From NCBI GenBank assembly GCA_963691655.1, contig OY829327.1, positions 60,834,079 through 60,898,078 on the forward strand: a stretch of 64,000 bases of DNA, written 5' to 3'. Of this stretch, positions 54,076 to 64,000 are shown in pieces; within the stretch, counting starts at the first letter, position 1; every line of letters begins with the position of its first letter. The stretch comes from Toxonevra muliebris (Eukaryota > Arthropoda > Insecta > Diptera > Pallopteridae). The notes beneath the pieces are model-generated. The model saw only the letters and a program-made list of their open reading frames with translations, was not told the origin of the DNA and ran no database searches. The translations under genes and the position numbers were made by a program.

Positions 54076-55346
54076 AAATTCGTTCTTAAGCTGATCAATA
54101 ATAATTGAATGTTTTTCTTCATTTGATACAAAATTTATTTGAGTTAATTTAAAATTGAAAGCTCGTAAAAAGGTCCTACCTAATAATGGGGGGCTATTAG
54201 TGTCCGAAACGACGACAAGAATTTCTTTTGAAATGCATCGATACATGATAGAAGCATCAAACTCACCACATATTTTTATTTGTTTGCCATTATAATCAAG
54301 GTACGGCATCGAACATGGGGATAGTTTTTCGTTTTTGTACAAACTATAATATAGTGAAGCGGGGAATAACAAACAATCTCCATGTTCCTTCCGTTGATTT
54401 CCACTGGAAGAGAACACACGTCGTTCGATTCGCATGTGTTGACACTGTAAATGGAATAATTTAAGAAATCATTAATGTTGTGGCCATTATTATTTTCTGA
54501 GTCAGAAATATAATTCACAGCCCGTTTTTGTTTCGATCTACACACTGAAGCTAGATGGCCCACTTTAGAACATACATGACAGGTGCTGGTTTTGTATTTG
54601 CAGTCTTTTGCTTCGAGATTTTTCCATCCGCAGCGAGTGCATTTATGTTTTTTATTGTCACTGCTTTCTTGCCTCGTGGTTTTGGTTCCATTTTTGTTGT
54701 TGTTGTATTTTGACCTTTGATTTTTTACAAAGTTAACGTTCGAGTCGGCTGATGATTCAACGGAATTCGACCCAAATTTTAGTTCAAGAGTCATCGCTTT
54801 ATTTAAAGCATACGAATTTTCTTCGCTGATTCGGTCGAATATTTTTTCTGGCAAGCTGATTAAAAATTGATCTAACACCATTGTCTCGAATTGAGAACCG
54901 AAGCCGCATTTAGCTGCTAACCTTTTTACTCTCGCGAACCATTGTGAGACTGTTTCATCATTGGATTTTTCTGCTTTGTGGAAAATTTTTCATTCACGAA
55001 ATGCAATAGTAGGAGGGGTATAATGCGTTGCTAAGATTTCACACAATTCCTTGAATGTTTTTGTTGCTGGAGATGACGGCGTACACAAATCATATAAAAA
55101 GCTATATTGTGCGGCACCAATTGATTTCAATAAAATTCTCTTCTTTGAATTTTCATCGACACAATTTATTTCACAAAAATGATTTTCCAATTTATCTTTC
55201 CCCATAATCCATGTTTCTTCGTTTGGTTGGAATTCTGGAACATTCGTTGCTTGGAAAAATGTGCTCGATGTGGTTGCCGTTGCTGTCGCCATTTTTGCAG
55301 TTCCACTCGATATTGTTGTTGCGGTGGGACCGTTATTCGTGGACAT
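53908..55346 (-). pseudogene. Second gypsy, gag and protease
   Basis: Gag starts MSTNNGPTATTISSGTAKMA near 55346 and is broken at about 54990-54880. The zinc region (54881-54276) has one knuckle CTRCGWKNLEAKDC in which the His is Leu, and one normal knuckle CHVCSKVGHLASVC. The protease region is frame-broken at its active-site loop (about 54340-54365), where the aspartate codon reads Tyr. The remainder (LLGRTFLRAF) is in the next frame. Confidence 0.88.
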
Positions 55347-55507
55347 TTGTGATTCGATGAAAATAAGCTGATTTTTGATTTTTTTTTTATATTGTATCAA
55401 TAGTACAATTTTGATTTTGTTAAAATTTAACTGATTATTATTGCGTTTTTAATAAGACTCTGATTTTTGTTTTATTGCGGTTCTTTTTACTTTTTCCTCG
55501 TCGCCAA

Positions 55508-55709
55508 TGTGGTGTATTACACGAAAAAAGAAGTGCAGAGTTTGTCAACCCTAGCTTCGAATGGTTTATTGGTTTTAAAGATAATAATTATATATATGTA
55601 CATATGTAGATATGATGTAAAGTTGAGTGGGAGAGTGAGCTTTGTACATTAACATGGGTGTGTTTAATACACATTGTTTGAGTAAGAGATGAGTGTTAAT
55701 ACTCATCAT
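55508..55709 (-). repeat. Second gypsy, 5' LTR
   Basis: 202 bp, matching 51080-51280 apart from CAACCC for CAGCC, GGTTTATT for GATTTATT and CACATTG for CACAATG. It is followed on the element strand by the primer-binding site. Confidence 0.92.
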
Positions 55710-55713
55710 TTAA

Positions 55714-57720
55714 GGTATTTCCTAATAAAGAAAACTAATTTTAAGAACATTATTTATACGTTTTTTATTATAAATAAAATGTATCATTTAGTCCTAAGTA
55801 ATAAAAGTAGTATTAATAATCTTCTATTAACTCACTCTTTTCTACCCATTTAAAAAATGCACCTCTAAAATGTTCAAAATGGCTACTTTTTGAAAAAAGG
55901 CATCTACCTCTAAATACTTGTAAAATGGGTAAAAGTATTTAGAAAACTGTTTTTTGAGACATTTTGCGAAGAAAAAATAATGATAAAGTAAGCCAAATCC
56001 AAAATAAACCAGTTTTACGTTGGACTTAAGCACTTTTGATAAATACCATATGGACCTGATTAGTTTTGAAAAAAAAAAATCATCTGGACTTAAGCACAAG
56101 AAAACATAAAGCATCTGTATGAATGCGGCCATGTGCAAAGCCAAAAATTTAAATTTATTACAATGCAGTAGCAGAACAAGGAATGAATGCGATTGGCTGA
56201 AAGGGACTTAAGCAATTTTGATTTACACTTACGATGGGACTTAGTCACTTTTGAAAAAATTGTTAAATTAAATAAGTTTTTTAATTTAATTAACATTAAT
56301 TAGGCTCATTTCTTTTGTTTAAACTATTTATTTGTACGGTCAGTGTGTATTGCATTAAAAATCTGGAAAATTTTCGTCTATGGCCTTGTCACTTTGGATA
56401 TGTACGGTCTCATATTAACTATTTAAATGTCATGTGCATACATACAATTATCTTTCCCAGACTGCTGTTATTGCACTTACATATTCCCAGTCACAAACCT
56501 ACCAAAGAAGTTTCACTTCCATCGAGTGCACTAAGTTGCGCATGTGAGTTTTTATTTTACTACAGATTGTGTAATATCGATCTTTCTATCTTAACTCTTT
56601 TGAATTAGTACAAAAATTGAAGCCAGATTTTATTTTATCAATGATTTACTCTATTTTACATATTAATAGTGGTTAACCATTATTTTGTAATATAATGAGT
56701 ATGCTAGAGTAAAGTACAAAAATTTTGATTGTTTTTTAAGGTAAATTCTTTTACTTTTTATATATAATTAATAATTCAATAAGGTTTCAAATAAATATAA
56801 CATCTTTAAAAGAAAACGAGTTTTATAATCGTAAAATTGTATTCAAAGTTGAAGTTTAGAAACGAAGTTAGCTGTACGTATTAATAGTAGTTAGGGCTTT
56901 TAGATGATAAATAATGAATGATAAATTTATAATAACACTGTGCTAAACAAAAAATGTGCAAGGACAAAAACTTTTGAAGAAATTTTGAGAATGAAGAAAG
57001 GCGGTACTTCTTCTTGTCAAAGCAACAATATAGGTCCAAGTTTTTGTTTACGCGTAGCACAGTGTTACGACCAAAAGGTAGTACTTTTAACGGCCCATTC
57101 AACCACATTGGAAATAAAAACTGGGCGCCATATTGGATCTGCCATTTTGTTTTTCCAAAAATAGACTTCATATTCGTAATCAACGATCTTAAAAACCACC
57201 ATTTACCGAGTTTCTCTAGAATTAATCAATATCTTCTACTCTTGGCCAGCTTTTCCGGATAATCGGTCACTGTGCAACATTGGAAGACATTTTTATATAC
57301 ATATATTTTTTTTTTTTTTTTGGTTGGCAGTTGTTTTTCCTAGAAATAAGGGGCAGCGACTGTTTGGTTGTTTAGTGATACAAACTAATTCTTTCAAGAG
57401 AACATTTAAGTGAAACATTGTTTTACCTCAGACCAAGCTTGTAGTATGTAAACGTAGTTTCTCAAAACAAAAAACTAGTTTTTTTTTAATTATTCACCGT
57501 AGCGTAGGGCTGCCATACGTCCCGGTTTAAGATCTTTCGTCCCTGTGTCCCGGCACACACCTAAAATGTCCCGGTTAAACGGTGAATGAAATACAGTAAA
57601 TTTTTTCCCAAAAGCGAATTTACTTTTATAAAAAACATAGCTATGGAGCTGTAAACAATCATTGTGTTCAGAATTGAAAATGTATTTAAGAATGTAAAAG
57701 TAGGCAATCAAAATTCACCA
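55714..57720 (+). other. Repeat-poor spacer with GGACTTAAGCAC words
   Basis: GGACTTAAGCACTTTTGAT at 56025 and related words at about 56085, 56209 and 56236 suggest a decayed inverted or tandem repeat. Otherwise AT-rich with a T run near 57305. GTCCCGGTTT and CCCGGTTAAACGGTGAATG at about 57515-57590 look like a small palindromic piece (TTCACCGT...ACGGTGAA). No supported coding sequence. Confidence 0.4.
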
Positions 57721-57726
57721 AACTAC

Positions 57727-57975
57727 AAAAGAGGCAGTCAAGAAAAAGAAAGCAGATCGTTTAAGAAGATATATTTCCAAAGTGGAAATATTCATCGAAG
57801 AAGGTGACACTGACGAACTGGGAATTTATCAGGAGATACTAGAGTGCATATGATCTAAAGTGGAGGACATAGTCGACCTGTTAGACTACGAAGACCTACT
57901 GCAAGAATATGAACAACGTTCGAAAAATGATCAGACTCAGTTCCGATATCATCGAGTTTGTAGAGATGCAGCGTA
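57727..57975 (+). pseudogene. Retroelement gag-like remnant
   Basis: One frame reads KKKKADRLRRYISKVEIFIE, EEGDTDELGIYQEILECI, a stop (TGA), then SKVEDIVDLLDYEDLLQEYE. Charged helical repeats of this sort occur in the N-terminal part of BEL/Pao-type Gag. The assignment is weak and the frame is interrupted. Confidence 0.35.
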
Positions 57976-58959
57976 ACTCTCATGATATTCCAGCGACGAT
58001 GGTGCACCAGAGAAAACAGTTGCAGCTATTACTACAGTCAATCTGGATGAGCCTAATAGGTTTTAGGAATTGAGCAACGATTACTTGCCAAGCAAACAAA
58101 ATTTAATAAAAATGTATAATCAAATATATAAAAACGTTGTGTCAACTGAAAACATATCCTTACGAAACGCCTGTGCTGGCTGACGGCTAATATACTCTGT
58201 AGAGAGAAACCTCTCCAAAACCTATCCAAGAGTTTAGATTTAAAATGTGGAGTCAGTCTCAAAACTTGAAGAATATTCAGGCGAAAAACTTAGTAATAAC
58301 GAAAATATTTCTACATTATCATCTATTTTTTCATCCTGAATAATGTGATGTTGCATTTGTTTATCAGAAACCATTGATGAGCTATTTTTCAATTTAATGT
58401 TTCTTTTAGACGATATTAATGGATCTGTCAGGTTAGGCTGTCAGACACTCAAGGGGACCAACATGTATTTCGATACTTGCCGTAATTGATTGATCTGACA
58501 GAAGTGTGGTCTATCACCTCCACCTGGTAACGGCCGGAAACAGTTGCATATCTGATTTTCTGATTGCTGATATGTGGCTGGCTAAGATAGTCCAGGTGGA
58601 GGGAGCATACCTTCTTAAATTAATCCCTAATCCAAGGTGTTATGCGATTGGTGCCTACTGGATACTTTACCATCCAGGGGAATAATACTGGGATTCCACC
58701 GGTGGCGGGTCCACTATCTGAGTACATACAATTTTAATAAATTTTATGCAGTTATGGTGGATCCGCTTTCATTAGTTTTCCAGAGTTATACCTTAGGCTG
58801 TCTTTTTACGGAGCATCTCTGATCCCTGGCCGCCTCAGACAGTAACGGTGGCCCTGCCGTGGAATGGAGTGCTACCATGGTCGACTTTCCTTTCCACTTT
58901 ACTTTGTAGAGGTTGCCGTGCATTCTGACTCATCAGGACGGAGCCTATCAGCGGACTTA
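57976..58959 (+). other. Spacer with possible LINE-derived sequence
   Basis: TCAGGTTAGGCTGTCAGAC near 58432 and GC-richer DNA from about 58430 probably belong to the LINE that becomes recognisable at 58960, but I can read no frame. Confidence 0.4.
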
Positions 58960-60060
58960 CAGTAACTCAGATTAATTTGCAACATTCTAAGGCTACTACT
59001 GCAGTTCTATGTAAACGCCTATCCATGTTGTATACATTCTCTTACATAACAACAATCCAAGAACCTTCCGTCCATAATGGTCGCATCTGTGGACTTGGTG
59101 AGTTAAAGGGACACACGATTCTATACGATGAGAGTTCTAATAGATCTATTTAGAACCTGTCTTACAATCACCAATCACTTGATCAGGACAGTCGAGAATG
59201 GAAATATTTTGCGATTGCTTCTGCCTACTTTCCATACGATGCAATTTTACCACCACCCCCAGCCTATACCCACCGCCAGCCTCTTGGTAAAATTTCTGTT
59301 CCGTGGAGGAAACTTATCAACAGAGCTCTCAACACTAATCTTGATGAGCACTGGGCTCTATATCCTCAAAAGCAGAAGGAGTATAAAAAGCTAATTCGAG
59401 ATTCGAAAAGGGCTTCCTTTAGAAATTTCTGCAGCGGTATTGAAACTATGTCTGAAACAGCTAGGTTGGCGAAAATCCGCAAAAAGGGTCAAGCCAACAG
59501 ACTGTGTTCACTCAAAAAATCTGATGGCACTTTCACGGAATTAAAAAGTGAGATGTTCAGCTTAATGCTTGAATCCCACTTTCCGGGCAATCAGGTCTCT
59601 GTGGTTCAACATCCCACTTTTCTGAAAGCAGGGAGGGTTAGTTCGACAGTTTCTCAGCGTAACTGGTGGGTTGCCAGGGCAGTGGCGAATGAAGATGCAA
59701 TTAGGTTTGCTATTGCTACCTTTGACAGCTTTAAATCGCCGGGTCCGGATGGTATACTACCAGCTGCTCTGAAAGAGGGTATGGTTCAATTTCTACCGGT
59801 TTTGAAGAAGAACTTCATCTTCAGTTTGTCACTCGCTCACATACCTCAACAATGGAGGATGGTAAAAGTTGTTTTCATTCCAAAAATTGGAAAGGACAAC
59901 TATACCAATCCATATGATCTCTTTCTTACTAAAATGTCTTGAACGCTGTGCCGAACACCGCATCCGTAGTGAGTCGTTATTGTTACATCCTCATTTTCAG
60001 TTCAGCATGCTTACTTTTACTTTTACCCAATTTGCTGTCCAAAATTCGAAAATAGAGGTA
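58960..60060 (+). pseudogene. LINE fragment: endonuclease start and reverse-transcriptase 5' part
   Basis: Near 58970-59150 the plus strand encodes NLQHSKATTAVLCKRLS, QEPSVHNGRICGLGELKG, the N-terminal region of an AP-type endonuclease. From 59400 the frame SKRASFRNFCSGIETMSETA and, at 59720-59930, FKSPGPDGILPAALKEG and HIPQQWRMVKVVFIPKIG are the start of the RT domain. It then shifts (ISFLLKCLERCAEHRIRSE) and ends near 60060. Most of the endonuclease is deleted. It lacks the part present at 33408-35348 and may be of the same family. Confidence 0.85.
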
Positions 60061-61143
60061 TCGATATGAAACTTGCTCTAGAAGTTTGTTAGATGGGAGG
60101 GACGCCCTCACATGAAAATAAGATTGCCACGCCCACTTATTTTATAAGGATGTGCTGTGATATGAAGTGCTGTAAAATTTGTTATGAGATAACGAAAAAA
60201 ATATAAGGAATTACCTCAGCAAAATGATTTTTGGCATGAGACATTGTTAGATCGTGAAAAAGAAAAATTATGAAAATGGGCGTGATCGGTTAGCTGCCAC
60301 ACCCATCTTCCATACAACAGAAAATCTAAAAAAAATTGTTCTGAAATCAAGATATCAAAATAAAAATCATGAAAAACAGTTTTGACTGTTTCAACATTTC
60401 GTATTGTTTCATATTTGTTTTTTAACAAAAAACTTTCATTCTCTTCAATCTCTTAATAGTTTCCCCCAATATGCATTTATTGTTTTGTTAATAAAAATGG
60501 GATCCGCAGCCAATTTTTTTTTTTTTAGTTAAGAAATTATATATTTTACATATTTATGATAGAAATTAAATAATTTCTATTTAATTTTTTTACTTAAGAA
60601 AAATTCAGTTCTGCACACCAACAGATCTGAATCTCGAATCAAAATTTTATTTTCTCCTCCTTTCAAATTACATTTCGTGTGCAGATCTGCCTTCTCTCTT
60701 TTCCCTCAAAAGAGAAGTGATTCACGAATAAGACAAATATAGAACTATGTTTGATATTCGTACAGTGACAATCAATTTTTCATATTTCTCGAAAAATTGT
60801 TATTGAAAGTTTTGCCAAAGCTAAAACAATTTACAATCTAGGAACAAGTTTATATTTTACTCCAACACGGCCATCCTGCTTAATCATTGCTCTCGATGAA
60901 TTATTTCTAGCTTGCATAACAAGTACAATTGTTTATTCATAAAAAAAACACACTTTTTGAAGATCACAAAATGCAGTTAACAAACGTAAAAAGAAAATTC
61001 TCAAACAAAACAAGAAAAATTCATTAATTATAAGTCCCACAGCACTCTTCAGGTCGCTTGAATTATCAGCCAATACGACACATCAAGTTCTGTAACAAAA
61101 AACGTTAAGTTCTTTTTCAAACATGAATTTTTCAACCGCAATT
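60061..61143 (+). other. Spacer, possibly including the third gypsy 3' region
   Basis: TGCCACGCCCA and GCTGCCACACCCAT words (60131, 60294) occur also near 43160 and are a common dispersed repeat. No coding sequence. Confidence 0.4.
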
Positions 61144-61396
61144 CAGAGGCAATCTTAAGCTTGTTTGCACGTCAACATTACTTATTTGATCTCATCAAAT
61201 AAGTCTCAAAAACTCTGTGAATCTGTCGAACGTTATGGCTCAGAGGCAATCTTAAGCTTGTCCACAACTTCAACCAGACACCAAACTTCAATCCGAACAT
61301 CATGTCTCAGAGGCAATCTTAAGCATGTACATGAATTCGACTTAAATAAAAAAAAAATGATTTATGATTTATCATGAAACAGAGGCAATCTTAAGC
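61144..61396. repeat. Four copies of CAGAGGCAATCTTAAGC
   Basis: Exact 17-base copies start at 61144, 61241, 61308 and 61380, spaced 97, 67 and 72 bases, each followed by TTG or ATG. The spacers share little. They lie just downstream of the third gypsy pol on its strand, so may be in its 3' untranslated region. Confidence 0.8.
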
Positions 61397-61458
61397 ATGC
61401 TCATGAATTGGATCCTTTTTTAATACAGAAATTGAAAGCAACAAAATTTAACTTTGTT

Positions 61459-63931
61459 TTAATCTCTAACTTGCTCTTCTGTTGCGGTCTCACATATAGG
61501 GCGAATGACCTCTCTTGCAGCAACAACAATGGTATTACAATTCTCTTTCTTCAACTTGTATCGATCATTAGGAAGGATGCCAACTATTTCATAAGGTCCA
61601 CGATAGTATGCTTGTAATTTTGGTTTTCGAATCTGGTTACGACAGTACACCACTTTTTGACCAATTTTTAATTGAGTTGGCTTACATTTGTTTAAATCAA
61701 ACCATATTTTCATGCGTTTAGCGTTTACTTCTACTCGCTCACTGACAAGATCTCGTATTGCCTCCACGTCATCAAATTGTGGTTCAATTTCTAACTCAGA
61801 GCAGAGCGCCAACATCTGGAGTACGCCCAGTAATTTCTATCAATACCTTAATTGGATAAAATCCGGTAGTTTTATTTACTGTGGTATTATTGTACACGAC
61901 CGACATAACTAGTCCACTCGATATTTGTTTCTAAATTAGTTCTCAATAAATTAGCCACAGTGTCTACATACCGTTCAACTTGTCCATTCGCCCTACTTGC
62001 ACCAGGTACATTTAAATGTTGTGTTATTCCGAGAGATGTGCAAAGATTTTTGAATTCCACACTGGTAAAATTAGTGCCTCTGTCACTTATGAGCTTGTTT
62101 GGAGCACCAAACAACATTATATAATTGTAAAACATCTTAACAGTTTCTGTAGCCTTAAGTATTTTACAAGGAAATAAAATCACAAATTTTGTAAATGCAT
62201 CAATGAGAATGAAAATATATCGATGATCTTTTCCGTCAAAGGGTCCCATGAAATCAGCATGCACTACATCAAATGGAATCGGCTTCTTTTCAATTGGATG
62301 AAGCTCGCACTGCTTCTTCCTGACGGTCTTTTAGTTACAAGACAAATTAAACAGGATTCAAAAAATTTTCTTACGTTTTTCGTCATGTGTGGCATCCAAA
62401 AATTTTCTCGCATTTTCATCGGCGTTTTTTCCCATCCAACATGACAATTGTCTTCATGCAAACGCCTCATTATAGTCAATCGGCATTGCTGTGGTATATA
62501 AATTTTGTTGGTATTTTCCAACTTTTTATACAAGAATCCACTTTTGAGTGAATACTGCGCTAAAGTGTTGGTATCACCGCTTTTGATTTTGTTAATGATT
62601 TTTACTGTAGCTGGATCATTTTGCTGCTCAATATGTAACCACGTATCGGACAAACTACTTATTTGGTAGCAAGTTTTTGCTGGTATATTACGACTCAAGT
62701 AATCCGCATACGATAAAGTTTTTCCTTTTCTATAGATTATCTCAAACTCAAAATCTTGAAGGAAAATCCACCAACGAGCTATGCGAGGTAGTAAATCCTT
62801 TTTCTCCTTTGTTGCCTTCAGAGCGTTGCAATCAGTGACCAACAAGAACTTAACCCCTAAGAGGTAATGGCGAAATTGTTTCACCGTATTTACAACGGCG
62901 AGCGTCTCCAATTCATAGCTGTGATATTTAGCTTCATATAATTTAGTTGCCTGGCTATAATAAGCAACTATATGCAACCGTTCATTAACGCGCTGAAACA
63001 AAATGGCTCCAAAGCCAAGAGCACTTGCATCAGTATGTAACTTTGTTGGAAGCGCAGGATTAAATAATACAAGCAACGGTCGAGTAGTAAGTTGTTCTAT
63101 TATATAACGCTTTGCAGCTTGACACTCTTCACTACATAGGAATTGTGTATTGTTTTTTGTCAATGCTGTTATACAAGAAGTTTTTGCTGCAAATTCCGTA
63201 ACAAATTTTCGAAAATAATTTGCCAATCCCATAAATTGACGTACTTGTTTGACAATTCTCGGCGACGGAGAACTCACTAATGCATCGATTTTAGATTTAC
63301 TTGGTCTGATACCATCTATAGATACTTCTCGTCCTAAATACTCAATAGTTGGTTTAATGAAAAACCACTACCCACTAATGCTTTTAATACAACATCAAGT
63401 TTCTCAAGCCCATCGTCGATGGTTTTTGATGCTATTAAAACATCATCTAAATAAACTAAAGCCACGCTCCCTCTTAGCTCTCCAACGGGCGATCAACGCC
63501 AAGTTGATCGCCCGCTGAAAAACTGCAGGTGTATTAGCGAGCCCAAACGGCATACACAGGTATTCATAATGCCCATCGGGTGTAACAAAAGCAGTTTTCT
63601 CTATGGAATCTTCAGCAATCGGAATTTGATGGAAACCAGACGCCATATCTAATGATGTAAAAAATGTATTTCCACTCAATTCATCAAGCTAATCCTCAAT
63701 TCTTGGTAACGGATAACGGTCTCTCACAGTGATTTTGTTCAGTGCCCTAAAATCTACACAAAGCCGATTCTGGCCATTTTTCTTTTTAACAAGAATCATT
63801 GGACTCGCAAATGGTGAATGGCTTTCCCTTATTATACCGTTGGATTTCAAATCTGCAATGATTTCTTTTGTAATCTGCCGCTCACTGTGCGCCATTCGGT
63901 ATGGTCTATAATAAATAGTCGTATCTTTCAA
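61459..63931 (-). pseudogene. Third gypsy pol, broken
   Basis: 63931-63689: RT start (YYRPYRMAHSERQITKEI, CVDFRALNKITVRDRYPLP) ending in TAG. 63679-63443: RT core (TSLDMASGFHQIPIAEDS, GLANTPAVFQRAINLAL) that shifts at a palindromic insertion just before the YLDD site. 63277-62264: RT thumb, RNase H (LHTDASALGFGAILFQ, SYELETLAVV, VTDCNALKA) and the integrase zinc site (HEDNCHVGWEKTPMKM, SCLICLV). 62264-61887: integrase core (MHADFMGPF, SDRGTNFTS, RANGQVERY). 61815-61459: C-terminal domain (YYRGPYEIVGILP). Confidence 0.9.
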
Positions 63932-64000
63932 TAAACGAATACTAAGAGATCCAGTAGTTACCCTTGAGGTAGGAAAACCCGTTATATTATTTTGAGAATA
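61459..64000 (-). mobile_element. Ty3/gypsy retrotransposon, third copy (partial, leaves the window)
   Basis: The pol order RT, RNase H, integrase is read leftward from the right edge. It differs clearly in sequence from the two other gypsy elements and looks like another lineage. Neither LTR was identified within the window. The pol is broken by at least one stop and several frameshifts. Confidence 0.9.

Larger units (their letters stand above)
51080..55709 (-). mobile_element. Ty3/gypsy retrotransposon, second copy, decayed
   Basis: About 4.6 kb with two LTRs (51080-51280 and 55508-55709) that differ at three bases and one indel, flanked by TTAA (51076-51079, 55710-55713). It has the same primer site (TGGCGACGAGG) as the younger element at 18122-22874, and a purine tract (AAGGGAGAGC) at 51281-51290. 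Gag and pol are related to but distinct from those of the younger copy and are broken by several shifts and stops. No env. Antisense to the HYI gene. Confidence 0.93.

Noticed and set aside
1..64000. CRISPR arrays, bacterial operons, prophage or plasmid functions
   Set aside because: Introns, SINEs, LTR elements and AT-rich intergenic DNA show a nuclear insect genome; repeat arrays present do not have CRISPR spacing or neighbours.

Overview
This window is nuclear DNA of an insect, most likely a higher (brachyceran) fly. It is strongly AT-rich, has very short GT-AG introns (53 and 65 bp) beside introns of about 9-12 kb full of transposable elements, and carries Tc1-like, hAT-like, pogo-like and piggyBac-like DNA transposons, Ty1/copia and Ty3/gypsy retrotransposons, several LINEs and a tRNA-derived SINE. 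There is no bacterial, plasmid or CRISPR signature. I cannot name the species.

Only two conserved host genes are clear, both on the + strand. (1) An ABHD17-family serine hydrolase (protein depalmitoylase) has exons at 1123-1586, 10863-11042, 11096-11228 and 23279-23362, giving 286 codons with an intact Ser-Asp-His triad. Its UGA stop lies in a CAATTA readthrough context. The same frame then stays open to a 65-bp intron, passes in phase into a further exon and, after one more in-frame stop (TAG), stays open for 796 codons to 26046. A polyadenylation signal follows at once. This possible double-readthrough C-terminal extension is the most interesting feature of the window. (2) A hydroxypyruvate isomerase (HYI/Gip-type) has exons at 36718-36916, 37006-37108 and 46749-46921; its C-terminal exon(s) were not found. 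A possible divergent gene starts at 145 and runs off the left edge on the minus strand.

Region by region. 1-1122: 5' flank with a perfect hairpin. 1587-10862 (ABHD17 intron 1): Tc1-like inverted composite, MITEs, a LINE remnant, a foldback of ATTAATCGA repeats and a 1.3-kb TIR element. 11229-23278 (ABHD17 intron 3): a decayed Ty1/copia copy (14292-18046) followed by a young, structurally complete Ty3/gypsy element (18122-22874, identical LTRs), both antisense to the gene. 26047-36717 (intergenic): Jockey-type LINE fragment, SINE, a 2.37-kb hAT-like element with a perfect 8-bp target duplication, then a three-level nest of pogo-like element, MITE and LINE. 37109-46748 (HYI intron 2): a second copy of the same MITE, a 1.6-kb element built around GTAATTCGGATC motifs, and a nest in which a SINE is split by a TIR element and by a piggyBac-like element that itself carries a SINE. 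46922-64000: TIR elements, a Tc1 fragment, a decayed Ty3/gypsy element with about 2% LTR divergence (51080-55709), a LINE 5' fragment (58960-60060) and a third decayed Ty3/gypsy pol leaving the right edge.

Functionally the two host genes are unrelated (lipid-modified protein turnover versus a carbohydrate isomerase). All else is mobile DNA, mostly broken. The gypsy element at 18122-22874 is the only one with intact gag and pol frames.
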